In this document: piece by piece, positions 36,432 to 48,715 of the stretch
How the letters are laid out: the number at the start of each line of letters is the position of its first letter
Numbering within the stretch: position 1 is the stretch's first letter
Assembly (NCBI RefSeq): GCF_036785885.1
Contig: NC_092310.1
Span: 7,440,001 to 7,504,000, forward strand
Source: Coffea arabica
Lineage: Eukaryota > Streptophyta > Magnoliopsida > Gentianales > Rubiaceae
DNA length: 64,000 bases
Direction: 5' to 3'
Notes under the pieces: generated by a model
The model's database searches: none
The model's input: the letters and a program-made list of their open reading frames with translations, nothing else
What the model was told of the DNA's origin: nothing
Position numbers and translations under genes: made by a program

Positions 36432-38672
36432 GAGACCCCGGTTGTCCTAAAATATGATTTTATGTGAAAATAATGGATTTTAGGGTAATTTTTATTCCAA
36501 ATAATTCGAAAATCCCTAATTGGGAATTTGAGAAACCCTAATTGTGCAAAAAATTGAAAATTTTTAAGCGAAACCCTGGTTAGTCATTTCTAATGCAATT
36601 GCATGTTCGGATGTGTATTAGATATGTGCATGTATGTTGTCGTATAGTATTATATAGGGTTAAGTGGGTTTAAAGGGTTAGAAAACCCTAATCAAGGAAA
36701 AACTCTAGTTAAATGGTGAATGAGAATGATTAAGTTGGAATCATACCCTAATTTTAGGTGTGACATGGAAGTGTTTACTTGTTGGATTTTAAGTGTGATA
36801 AAGATTGGTAGAGAATAGATAAGTAAGGTTTAAGGGTGATTAGTGCAATTGCTAAGTATGATTAGGAATTTTAGCCTAGGTTAATTATATGCTATGGAGT
36901 AATTTGAAAGAAAAGGAAAGTTAGTTGGGCAAGAGTTGAGAAAGTAAGAAATCATGGAAGCAAGGACTTAAAGGCAATTGGCATACTTTCTTGTGATTGG
37001 CTAAGTGTGATTTGATCCTATTCTGGTCAAATCTGTTTTGGTTTTGATGACCGGTTTCCGTTCAGAATTTGGGTTGTCGGCCTTCATGAAAGTTGTTCCA
37101 TTTGAAATGAATTATCTAACTGCCAATTTTCAGCTCATTTGGCCATGTGTAGCATAGAAAACGGTTTGCACCCCAAAACTGACCATTTGTACATTGATCA
37201 GATTCCGTGGGTGACTTTGTTTGGTTCTTTTGGGACTGAAGCTTCCAGTTTCAGTTCTGGATGTCTTCGTAACAATTGTTGTTCAGTCTTTAAGCTTCGA
37301 AATGGCATCTCATACGCCTTAATCCGATATTCTTAGCTCAACTTATGATCAAAATGGGAACAAGTGTCAAATCTGTCTTTTCTCACAAACGGCCGTTTCC
37401 GTTTTCGCCGACCGTTTCCGTTTCCGGTTGGTCGTTTCTACCCGCGCGCGTGCCGTTTTTTTTGCCGTTTGCTTGTGATCTGCTATATGTTAGCCGTTTT
37501 AGCCATTTTTAGTCTAAAGTGATATAATTTTCTATTGCAGACAGCGGCGAGCTTGACGGAGCAACTGGGACCCACTAGCGGACCCCACGACGTCTAGTTC
37601 CTTGTTTTGCTCATTTTGTATTTTTGTAAGTATCTGGGCTATGTGCATAAGTTAAGGGCCTTATGTGATATGTTTTAAATGAAAGGGGTCTTAGGCGAGA
37701 GTATACTTTATCACACTCGACCTAAACCCTCATTTATACTGAAATGGGCATGTGAATTGTGTGAATGACATGTTGTTGGGCTGAACCTCTAGAGCTTGTA
37801 GCTCGGGGTGACATTTGTGATGTGCATGATATGAGATATTTGTGGGACCCGATCTCAGGACCTAGTTAGACTATTCGAGCCGACAGGGGCTTGGTCGGAG
37901 TTAGTCTAACCTAGGCATGAGATCGCTATGATATTCTGACATGCAAAATTGGTTATATAAGAACCAAACATGTAAACCTCAGTGCATGAACCCTATTGCT
38001 CGAGCCGTTATCTGTCTGTGGTGACTGGCCAGTGTGGGTGTTAAGGTAGTTGGCGGTTGACGAGTGAAGTTCTACGGACCATAAATTGTGCTCGACGGAG
38101 TGTCGGCAGGCGATCAATAGTGGCAAATTATTTGGCTTTGAAGCCAATCTGTATCCTACACCTATGTTATAATCTGCTTTTAATTTGGCAATCTGTGTTC
38201 ATACTTGCTCCGATTCTGTGAAATTTACGCTTTTACCCCTGCATACTTACTAAGCATTTAGCTTACCCCTCCCTTTGTTTTCCTTACAGGGGTTCGACGC
38301 GGGGACCACTTTTGGACGCCGAACTAGTTTAGTTAGGTTGGAATACTTTGATCGGGACTTCCGGAATGCGTGTAATAGTAATAGTAGTTCGAGTTCGGAC
38401 CACCTTAGGGTCCACCTTTTGGTTGTAGTTATCATAATAGGATAATGTAGTAAGATGAGCTGCTACTTCTGAATTGTACATAGGGCACTTCTGCTACTGT
38501 AAATACTGTACATAGTAAACTTTTGGCCGTGTATATAATGTGAATGGCAACTGTTTGGGTGTGAATAGTATTTCTTAGTTTTTATTTTATTTTATTTCGA
38601 GTCCTGGCGCGAGTTAGGCAGACGGCCTGCTAAGCCCTTTGGTACGCCTCTGGGTACGGTGGGGTCGTCACA
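36432..38672 (+). repeat. 5' LTR of Gypsy B
   Basis: Begins GAGACCCCGG (TGT missing) and ends GTCGTCACA. A short frame starting MAMCSIENG (37,139) recurs in the other LTR at 45,764; it is LTR sequence and not a gene. Confidence 0.93.
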
Positions 38673-38674
38673 GG

Positions 38675-38686
38675 TGGTATCAGAGC
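38675..38686 (+). other. Primer-binding site of Gypsy B
   Basis: TGGTATCAGAGC, a perfect complement of the initiator tRNA-Met 3' end, 2 bp after the LTR. Confidence 0.9.
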
Positions 38687-38820
38687 GCCTAAGTTAGAGG
38701 ACTTGGGTAATTGGGACATACATGATAGGCAGTAGGGTTCTGTGATTTATTTAAAATGAATGATCTCTTTTAAGCTGAAATGCTATCGAACTGACCAGAT
38801 AATGTTGAAATTTTGTAGGG

Positions 38821-39381
38821 ATGGAGCCTGGCGAGCCTAGTGGATCCAGATCTGAACTGCGTCCTCCGAGCGTCGGGGACCCAATTAACCAGGTTTTGTG
38901 CCGCCGAGTTCTACGCTTCCAGAGGAGGCCAAGTAGGCCTTATGTGATGTACTTACCTTTTGGCCGCATGAATAGGCCATGTGAGTGTAGGCATACCTAT
39001 GGGTATCCGGACGAAGTAGTACTTGCTGTTGATGATGAGCGCCGCCGCCTGGCTAAGGCAAACGAGCGCTTGGACAGTCTGTTAGCGGAGGCTAGGCACG
39101 TGGGCCATGGGCAGGTCATGCGTATTAGAGAGACCGAGCAGAGTCTGAGAGAGGAGGAGGAGAGGACTGATGCCTTTCGCCAGCAGCTACAGGAGACGCG
39201 ACAGCAATTTTCGGCGATTAAGAGGCAGATACGAGAGCGCGTTAGAGGGATTATGTTTGACTGCGAGGCTCTCCTAGACATGATTGCGGAGGTACCGCCT
39301 CGTGCTATCGGCCCGGAGTCGATGGACGGGGTAGACTCTTTAGGCTCGGTTGGGGACTGGCCACCTAGGGGAGGCGTATAA
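38821..39381 (+). CDS. Extra ORF upstream of gag in Gypsy B (186 aa, coiled coil)
   Basis: An uninterrupted frame of 186 codons starts 134 bp after the primer-binding site and ends 346 bp before gag. It is GC-richer than the LTRs. The product has a basic N-terminal part (VLCRRVLRFQRR) with a CxC pair (PCECRH), then a long Arg/Glu/Gln-rich helix of roughly residues 60-145 (DERRRLAKANERLDSLLAEA, ETEQSLREEEERTDAFRQQL) that should form a coiled coil. I recognise no family. It has no stop, although the adjacent gag-pol has many, and Gypsy A has no counterpart at this position. It may be a structural or accessory protein of the element, or a captured host segment. Confidence 0.55.
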   Translation: MEPGEPSGSRSELRPPSVGDPINQVLCRRVLRFQRRPSRPYVMYLPFGRMNRPCECRHTYGYPDEVVLAVDDERRRLAKANERLDSLLAEARHVGHGQVMRIRETEQSLREEEERTDAFRQQLQETRQQFSAIKRQIRERVRGIMFDCEALLDMIAEVPPRAIGPESMDGVDSLGSVGDWPPRGGV

Positions 39382-39727
39382 GGCCGCTCTGGAGCTTCTG
39401 TGCATTTTCCTGCTTACTTTGGGTTTTGTATCCGGTGGGTTTAGACCGGTTTTGGAGCCGTAGTGCTCTTGTATGTATTGGATTTTGAACCGACTGGATG
39501 TCGGTTAATTTGTATATCTTTTGGCGTGACTTGTCTATAAGACTGGTATATATGTAGTATGGCCTTTTGGGGTCATCTTTTATGTGTATCTTGCGTATTT
39601 GTTTTCAAGTGTTTTCCTTGTTTAAATTCGAGTTGTTAAGCACTTATTTTGTTTCTGTTGCTTTACTTTATTAATTTTCGCGATATTTAATATACGTTTG
39701 TTTCAATTCTAGACTTTCTGAACCTAA

Positions 39728-42700
39728 ATGGACTCCGGTGGTCGAGGTAGTGGCCCAGAGGGAGAAAATGAGAACGAACCTGACCAGGTAGCCACAGCCA
39801 TTCAGCGTATGGCTGACTTACTTGAGAGAATGGTTAATCAACAAGGTCAAGGTCAGGGCCAAAATGCTGGGAACCCTGGAGGAAATGCGAGAAATAATAA
39901 TCATGATAGAGAGGACGGGGCATTAGAACGGTTTCAAAAGTTTGCCCCTCCCAAATTTGTAGGTGGACCGAACCCAGACATAGCTGAGGGGTGGTTAGAC
40001 CGAATGCTAGATATCTTTGCCGCACCTGGATATACGAAAGAGCGGCAAATCTTTTTTGCAACTTTTCAGTTTGAGGGAGCCGCCCGAGCTTGGTGGAATG
40101 TCATTAAGACCAAGTGGGAACGGGAGCAGACTCCCTGGACCTGGGTTAATTTCACCCGGGAATTCAATGAAAAGTATCTGCCACCCATAGTGCAAGAACG
40201 GCTGGAGGACGAGTTTATCCGCCTGCGCCAAGGGGCGTTAAGTGTGGCTGAGTACGAGACTCGGTTCACTAAACTGTCTCGTTTTGCTCCTGATTTGGTA
40301 CTCACAGAGCAAAGACGCGTTCGATGCTTCATTCAGGGGTTGAATGTGGAACTCTAGAAGGCGTTAGCGGCTGTCCAGGTGGACACAATTAGTCAGGCGC
40401 TAGAGAAGGCGCAGAGGGTAGAAGCAGCCAGGGGTCAGGTTAAAGCCTTTCATGAGCGTAAACGTAGACAACCGAGCTCGAGTACCTACACCCCTGGGCA
40501 GAGCTCGAAGAACGAGCCACCCACCAAGTTGGGTAGAGTAGTAGGAGGTCCGCGGCCTGTTGGGACCCCAGGCTGAGGCAATTTTGGACGAGGGCAGGCG
40601 GGGCGAGAGCCGCAGAGAGGTGGTCAGCGCGGAGGACAAAGTTCAGGACCTAAGTCGACCTGTAACTTTTGTGGAGGCAATCATCCCTTCGATAATTGTT
40701 GGAAGTAGGATTCAGTGCGGAAGTGTTTCAGATGTGGCAGCACAGAACACCTCATTGCTCAATGCCCAAAGGCTCCGCAGGAAGGAACTAGTACCCCTCA
40801 GGCAGGAGGGACTGCACCTAAGCCGATCAATGCAGGGGGTAATCGACCTAAAGTACCGGCCCGAGTGTACGCTATGGGTCATCAAGAGGTGACTGACCCT
40901 TCGGCAGTCATCGAAGGTACACTTTCTCTCTTTCGGCGTACCGCAAACGTTTTAATTGACCCTGGCGCCACGCACTCTTTTGTTAACCCTGCATTCATGG
41001 CTCACATTGATGTTAAGGCTGAAAAGTTACCATATGACCTAGAAATTAAGACCCCTATCACCAATAAGAGCTTACTTGCCAATATGGTTTATAAGGAGAG
41101 TGAAGTATGGGTCGGGGAGCAGAAATTGCTAGTGGACTTGATTGAATTAGCCCTTAAGGGATATGACGTCATACTAGGTATGGACTGGTTAGCTAAATAT
41201 TATGCTCACCTGGATTGTCGCACTAAAACAGTTGATTTGCACATACCGGGCGAACCTACACTCCATCTAGATGTTCGAAGAAAGTTAACCTCAGCCACTC
41301 TCATTTCCGGGATTAGGGCTAGGAAATTGCTAAGTAGAGGAGCTCAAGGGTACTTGGCTGTATTGATTAATACTCCACAGGAGCAGTTGAAAGTTGAAAA
41401 TGTACCTGTAGTGTGTGAATTTCCTGAACTTTTCCCTGAGGAATTAACTTCGCTACCGCCAGAAAGGGACATAGAATTCAAGATCAAGTTGCATCCTGGA
41501 GCTGAACCAATTTCGAAAACCCCTTATCGAATGGCTCTTGCCGAACTTAAAGAGTTAAAGATTCAATTGCAGGAACTATTAGATCGAGGATTTATACAGG
41601 AGAGTGAATCACCTTGGGAGCCCCGGTATTATTTGTCAAGAAGAAGAATGGAGGATTACGGATGTGTATAGATTATCGGGGATTGAATAACTTAACCATT
41701 AAGAATAAGTATCCCTTGCCTCATATTGATGAATTGTTTGATCAACTGCAAGGTGCAGTTGTATATTCGAAACTAGATCTTCGACAGAGGTACTATCAAT
41801 TGAGGATTCGGAAGGAGGACATACCTAAAATCGCCTTTAATTCGCGGTATGGGTATTTTGAGTTTGCAGTTATGCCCTTTGGGTTGACAAATGCTCCAGC
41901 CGCATTCATGGATTTAATGCATAGAGTTTTCAAACCCTATTTGGACCAATTTGTGGTGGTCTTCATTGATGACATTTTGGTCTACTCTAAGACTCGAGAG
42001 GATCATGAACAGCATTTGAGGTTAGTATTACAAACCCTTAAGGATCATCAGCTATATGCTAAGTTCAGTAAATGTGAATTTTGGCTGGAAGAGGTGTCCT
42101 TTTTAGGTCATGTGATCTCAAAAGATGGGATAGCAGTGGACCCCGCTAAACTAAGAGCGGTAACAGAATGGAAGAGACCGGAAAGCCCGACTGAAGTTAG
42201 AAGTTTCTTAGGGCTTGCAGGATATTATCGCCGTTTTATTAAGAATTTTGCTAAGATAGCTGGCCCGTTAACGGATTTGACTAGAATTCACAATCAGTTT
42301 GTTTGGACCCCGAAGTGCGAGGCCAGTTTTCGAGAGCTAAAAGGATTATTAACTTCCGCCCCAATTTTAACACTACCTAATGGAAAAGACAGTTTCGTGG
42401 TATACACAGATGCATCTAAGATGGGTTTAGACTGCGTACTTATGTAAAATGGACAGGTGATAGCGTACGCATCCCGGAAATTGAAGCCTCATGAGCAAAA
42501 CTACCCCACTCATGATTTAGAATTGGCAGCTGTAGTTTTTGCTCTCCAAAAGTGGCGTCATTACCTCTACGGAATAACCTTTGAGGTATTCACCGACCAT
42601 AAGAGTTTAAAATACTTGTTTTTCCAAAAGGAATTGAATTTAAGGCAACGTCGGTAGATGAAATTTTTAGAGGATTATGACTGTACCATAAAGTATCATC

Positions 42701-45050
42701 CGGGTAAAGCAAATGTAGTAGCCGATGCTCTTAGTCGAAAAGCTCAAGTATCCAGTTTACAACTTAAAGAGTGGGAGTTACTAGAAAAAGTCGGGGAGTG
42801 GAATCCTCAACTTAAGCTACGGGGAGTACTTTTTAGCAATATAACAGTTACATCTACTTTACTCCCTCGGATAAAGGAAACGCAAAAGGAGGACACTCAG
42901 GTACAGAAGTGGACGGAGAAAGTCGAACAAAGGACGTTACCTGACTTCAATGTGAGCTCGGATGGGCTATTACGGTACCGTAGCCGATATGTTATACCCC
43001 AGGATCCAGAATTAAAGCGGGAGATATTAGAAGAGGCACATAGGTCAAAATATACGGTACACCCTGGCACAACCAAGATGTATCAGGATTTGAAGCAGTT
43101 GTACTGGTGGGAAGGCATGAAAAGAGAAATAGCCCAATTTGTCCAAATCTGCCTAACCTGCCAGTAGATAAAGGCCGAGCACCAAAAGCCGTCTGGGTTG
43201 CTCCAACCATTGGAAGTGCCAGAATGGAAATGGGAGAACATCACTATGGACTTTGTCTCAGGACTACCAAAAACCCAAAAAGGACATGATGCTATATGGG
43301 TGATAGTAGATCGTCTAACTAAATCAGCCCATTTCCTACCAGTGAACATGAAGTACCCCTTAGAGAAACTAACTCAACGTTATATGGACGAAATTGTACG
43401 CCTACATGGAGTAGGGGTGGCAATTCGGGTCCAAATCAGGTTGGCGGGTCGGGTTCGGGTCAACCCGTCAGAAAATCTGTTGATCCGAACCCGACCCGCC
43501 AACCCGTGACAGGTCAGGTATGCTGACCCGAACCCGAAAATTTCAGGTTGACGGGTTGGCGGGTCGACCCGAAATGACCCGAAACTTAATTTTAATTTAT
43601 TAATTTATCACTGTAATTTCTAATAAAATCAATTTCTCACAAAACTAATTACATAATCAAGTAATAAAAATTTAAATAAGTAATTTCAAACCAAATCTAA
43701 AATAAATTAAACACCGTAAAAGTGTTTTATCCCAAACAAAATATAAAATAAATTAAAACAGTATAAAAGTAAAAAATAATATAATATATTATTTGTCCAA
43801 ATATAATAATTTCAACTTCACACAAATTAAATAAATTCATTTATGATTAGTAATTAATGCCTTTGAAAAAAAGAATAACTTAGGTTAGTTAGATAAAATT
43901 ATTTTTATATTTATTAAATTATTTTTAATTCGTAAACGGGTCATATCGGGTCATATCAGGTCACCACGGATTGACCCGAAATCGACCTGTTTTCTTTTCG
44001 GGTTCATCGGGTCCAACCCGATTCTGACCCGAATTTCCAAAATCTCAACCCAAATCCATTAATTTCGTGTTAGGTTCGTGTCGCGTTTTCAGGTCGTGTC
44101 GAAAATTGCCACCCCTAACATGGAGTACCAGTGAGTATAGTTTCGGATAGAGACCCACGATTTGTGTCACGGTTCTGGCAAAAGATGCAGAAGCTTTAGG
44201 ATCGAAACTAACCTTAAGTACAGCCTACCACCCTCAGACAGACGGACAGTCGGAGCGGACGATACAAACGCTTGAGGATATGCTCCGATCGTGTGTATTG
44301 GATCTGGGAGGAAGTTAGAGTCAACATCTCACTCTCATAGAATTTGCCTACAATAATAGCTATCACTCCTCCATACAAATGGTACCGTGTGAAGTTCTTT
44401 ATGGACGCAAGTGCCGCTCACCGATCTTTTGGGATGAAGTGGGTGAAAGGAGGGTTCTAGATGTTACCGCAGTGCCATGGATAGAAGAAGCGGTGGAAAA
44501 GGTTAAAATCATTCGCCAGAGAATATTAACAGCTCAAAGCCGGCAGAAGAGTTATGCCGACCATCGAACGAAAGACCTTGAGTTCGAAGTGGGAGATATG
44601 GTATTTCTAAAGGTGACGCCACTCAGAGGAATCATTGCGGCCGAGAAAGGAAAGAAATTGAAACCAAGATATGTAGGGCCGTATAAGATTCAACGACGGG
44701 TTGGAACGGTGGCGTACCAGTTGGAGTTGCCAGCTAGCATGTCTCGTATTCATAACGTTTTTCATGTCTCGTTGCTTAAGAAGTACCATCCAGATCCTAC
44801 CCATATTTTACATCTTGAGGATGTAGAGCAAGAGGAATCCCTCACCTACGAGGAACAACCAGTACAAATTTTGAATCGCAAGGTGAAGGAACTGAGGAAT
44901 AAGCAAATCCCTTTGGTGAAAATTTTATGGAGAAACCACGATGTAGAAGAGGCTACATAGGAAATAGAGGAGGAGATGCAGAAGAAATATGCTACCTTGT
45001 TTGCCCAAAAAGGTAATAATTTCGAGGACGAAATTCTTTTAAGAGGAGGA
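39728..45050 (+). pseudogene. Gypsy B gag-pol polyprotein, multiply broken
   Basis: Gag runs from 39,728 with a retrotransposon gag domain (LERFQKFAPPKF, FQFEGAARAWW) and two zinc knuckles (CNFCGGNHPFDNC at about 40,660 and CFRCGSTEHLIAQC at 40,721). Then come protease LIDPGATHSFVNP (about 40,960), RT ([19 protein letters not shown] at about 41,965), RNase H (VVYTDAS), integrase zinc finger (HPGTTKMY..CLTCQ), catalytic core ([29 protein letters not shown]) and chromodomain. Stops lie at 40,355, 40,574, 40,707, 42,445, 42,655, 43,165, 44,316 and 44,958, and single-base deletions at about 41,620 and 44,187. Every stop is explained by one C-to-T or G-to-A change. The integrase is split by a hAT MITE. 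It cannot make an active polyprotein. Confidence 0.94.
43412..44117. mobile_element. hAT-type MITE inside Gypsy B integrase, 706 bp
   Basis: Perfect terminal inverted repeats TAGGGGTGGCAATT are flanked by a perfect 8-bp duplication ACATGGAG (43,404-43,411 and 44,118-44,125). Excision in silico of element plus one target copy rejoins the integrase codons for [15 protein letters not shown]. The subterminal zones are dense in CGGGT and ACCCG units in both orientations and the core is AT-rich. No transposase. Confidence 0.96.
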
Positions 45051-45053
45051 AAT

Positions 45054-47297
45054 TGTGAGACCCCAGTTGTCCTAAAATATGATTTTATGTGAAAATAATG
45101 CATTTTAGGGTAATTTTTATTCCAAATAATTCGAAAATCCCTAATTGGGAATTTGAGAAACCCTAATTGTGCAAAAAATTGAAAATTTTTAAGCGAAACC
45201 CTGGTTAGTCATTTCTAATGCAATTGCATGTTCGGATGTGTATTAGATATGTGCATGTATGTTGTCGTATAGTATTATATAGGGTTAAGTGGGTTTAAAG
45301 GGTTAGAAAACCCTAATCAAGGAAAAACTCTAGTTAAATGGTGAATGAGAATGATTAAGTTGGAATCATACCCTAATTTTAGGTGTGACATGGAAGTGTT
45401 TACTTGTTGGATTTTAAGTGTGATAAAGATTGGTAGAGAATAGGTAAGTAAGGTTTAAGGGTGATTAGTGCAATTGCTAAGTATGATTAGGAATTTTAGC
45501 CTAGGTTAATTATATGCTATGGAGTAATTTGAAAGAAAAGGAAAGTTAGTTGGGCAAGAATTGAGAAAGTAAGAAATCATGGAAGCAAGGACTTAAAGGC
45601 AATTGGCATACTTTCTTGTGATTGGCTAAGTGTGATTTGATCCTATTCTGGTCAAATCTGTTTTGGTTTTGATGACCGGTTTCCGTTCAGAATTTGGGTT
45701 GTCGGCCTTCATGAAAGTTGTTCCATTTGAAATGAATTATCTAACTGCCAATTTTCAGCTCATTTGGCCATGTGTAGCATAGAAAACGGTTTGCACCCCA
45801 AAACTGACCATTTGTACATTGATCAGATTCCGTGGGTGACTTTGTTTGGTTCTTTTGGGACTGAAGCTTCCAGTTTCAGTTCTGGATGTCTTCGTAACAA
45901 TTGTTGTTCAGTCTTTAAGCTTCGAAATGGCGTCTCATACGCCTTAATCCGATATTCGTAGCTCAACTTATGATCAAAATGGGAACAAGTGTCAAATCTG
46001 CCTTTTCTCACAAACGGCCGTTTCCGTTTTCGCCGACCGTTTCCGTTTCCGGTTGGTCGTTTCTACGCGCGCGCGTGCCGTTTTTTTTGCCGTTTGCTTG
46101 TGATCTGCTATATGTTAGCCGTTTTAGCCGTTTTTAGTCTAAAGTTATATAATTTTCTATTGCAGACAGCGGCGAGCTTGACGGAGCAACTGGGACCCAC
46201 TAGCGGACCCCACGACGTCTAGTTCCTTGTTTTGCTCATTTTGTATTTTTGTAAGTATCTGGGCTATGTGCATAAGTTAAGGGCCTTATGTGATATGTTT
46301 TAAATGAAAGGGGTCTTAGGCGAGAGTGTACTTTATCACACTCGACCTAAACCCTCATTTATACTGAAATGGGCATGTGAATTGTGTGAATGACATGTTG
46401 TTGGGCTGAACCCCTAGAGCTTGTAGCCCGGGGTGACATTTGTGATGTGCATGATATGAGATATTTGTGGGACCCGATCTCAGGACCTAGTTAGACTATT
46501 CGAGCCGGCAGGGGCTTGGTCGGAGTTAGTCTAACCTAGGCATGAGATCGCTATGATATTCTGACATGCAAAATTGGTTATATAAGAACCAAACATGTAA
46601 ACCTCAGTGCATGAACCCTATTGCTTGAGCCGTTATCTGTCTGTGGTGACTGGCCAGTGTGGGTGTTAAGGTGGTTGGCGGTTGACGAGTGAAGTTCTAC
46701 GGACCATAAATTGTGGTCGACGGAGTGTCGGCAGGCGGTCAATAGTGGCAAATTATTTGGCTTTGAAGCCAATCTGTATCCTACACCTATGTTATAATCT
46801 GCTTTTAATTTGGCAATCTGTGTTCATACTTGCTCCGACTCTATGAAATTTACGCTTTTACCCCTGTATACTTACTAAGCATTTAGCTTACCCCTCCCTT
46901 TGTTTTCCTTACAGGGGTTTGACGCGGGGACCACTTTTGGACGCCGAACTAGTTTAGTTAAGTTGAAATACTTTGATCGGGACTTCCCGAATGCGTGTAA
47001 TAGTAATAGTAGTTCGAGTTCGGACCACCTTAGGGTCCACCTTTTGGTTGTAGTTATCATAATAGGATAATGTAGTAAGATGAGCTGCTACTTCTGAATT
47101 GTACATAGGGCACTTCTGCTGTTGTAAATACTGTACATAGTAAACTTTTGGCCGTGTATATAATGTGAATGGCAACTGTTTGGGTGTAAATAGTATTTCT
47201 TAGTTTTTATTTTATTTTATTTCGAGTCCTGGCGAGTGTTAGGCAGACGGCCTGCTAAGCCCTTTGGTACGCCTCTGGGTACGGTGGGGTCGTCACA
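45054..47297 (+). repeat. 3' LTR of Gypsy B
   Basis: Starts TGTGAGACCCCAG directly after the polypurine tract TTTAAGAGGAGGAAAT and ends GGTCGTCACA. It keeps the TG start that the 5' LTR lost. Confidence 0.94.
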
Positions 47298-48715
47298 CAC
47301 TCAAATCCCAATAACTTCATGTTTTGTCCGAAAGCTGATTCAGTCTAAAACATGGAGAAATTCGCGGTCGAAATTGATTCCAAAAATAGGGTAGAGCTGA
47401 AATTCACCAAATTGTCTAGTTTTCTTCAAAGTTTCAACTCCCACCTCAAACCCAATCAAGATTACATCACTACGCTACCTCCTGTTAACTTAACCCTAGA
47501 TACAAAACTTTCGGCAGCACCTCCCCTATTTTCAATCCTTTTCTCCTTGAAAATCAAGGTGTAAACCATAGCAATCCCAACACAATCAAAGCCACAAGAT
47601 ATTACAAGCCTTATTCTAGTCTTTCAAAACCCTTCAAAATTCACACAAATAGAGATTAACCGAAAGACATCAAAGCTGAAATTTCCCAATTCAAGTAAAA
47701 AAATCACTTATTGAAGTTGTAAACATGCATATCAAAGTTCAATCACATTCTAATACGATTGGACAACCTATATCAAAATTACAAACTTAACAAAAACTGA
47801 AATTTCACTTCTTAAGGTAAACTTTGCATATAATTATCACTAATTGCGATTAAAAGTTAGAAATTCCACCTTAACACTAAACTAGCTTCTACTAATCATA
47901 TACATGCCAAAATCAAAGATGAAATAACTTATATAAAATCAGAAAAATATCAATAAAATTGAAATTTATCATCCCAACCCTAAAATCGCAAGAATCTCCA
48001 AAAAAATCAATAAAAATCAAGTTATCCAACAACTTAATCACAAGATTAAAGAACAAAAGATTCTTCTAACGATTACACCTTCCAACACCTTGAAAACAAG
48101 CAAAACAAATCCTTTTCTTCTCAAAACACTCCACCTTTAGTTTGCTATCACCTTAGATGCAAAGTTAATCAGAGTAGATTTTGGCAATTGGAAGAAATTT
48201 CTCAAGATTTGGTGAAGGAAATCAAAGGAAAAATGGACTTAACTTGCTTGGTTTTACTCCTCTTGAGGTTCGGCCAGCTTGGAGAAAAAAGAATGAAGAG
48301 TTTTTGTGCTCCAAATGAAGTGATAAAGATGAAGACTTAAGTGTTCCAAGACTAAATAAAAATGCGACACGTGGCACTACTTTGACTATTACTTATCTCG
48401 TGATCTTTCTTCTTAGTTTTCAATCACTCATCTATGTAGTGTTCCTCTAACTCACTCTTAACACTTCTAGGCATATATTCCTTGGTATATAACATCCATT
48501 CATGTCCACTAAATTTAATATACACTTACTAGTGAGCCACACTACCAAATGTAATATAACTAAACACGCACCACAATATAAAGCAAACAATTAAAATTTA
48601 ACTCAACTATAAAAATATCTTATAAATTAAAGGATTTAAACTAGAGTAGGTCAAAATATTATTGAACGCATGCAAAATGAGAAAAGAATTTAAATTTTTG
48701 TTTCAAAATTTCACA
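47298..48715 (-). repeat. Gypsy A left LTR, inner part
   Basis: Resumes at ACTCAAATCCC, matching the right LTR at about 55,417-55,812 and 62,260-63,252. It contains the uninterrupted site TTGAAGTTGTAAACATG (about 47,713-47,729) into which the gag-only copia element inserted in the other LTR, so this is a natural empty-site allele. Confidence 0.9.

Larger units (their letters stand above)
36432..47297 (+). mobile_element. Gypsy B: chromovirus (Tekay-like) retrotransposon inside Gypsy A left LTR
   Basis: LTRs of 2241 bp (36,432-38,672) and 2244 bp (45,054-47,297) flank a complete order: primer-binding site, extra ORF, gag, protease, RT, RNase H, integrase, chromodomain-like tail, polypurine tract. 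RT before integrase makes it Ty3-gypsy, and the C-terminal EEQPVQIL..KVKELRNKQIPLVKILWRNHDVEEAT is a chromodomain of the Tekay type. About 30 mismatches were seen by eye between the LTRs, so it is fairly young. Its 5' LTR lacks the first three bases (TGT) and no target duplication is recognisable. Confidence 0.95.

Noticed and set aside
37139..37336. 65-codon ORF starting MAMCSIENG, repeated at 45,764-45,961
   Set aside because: It lies wholly in the two Gypsy B LTRs; the duplication is explained by LTR identity and no domain is visible.
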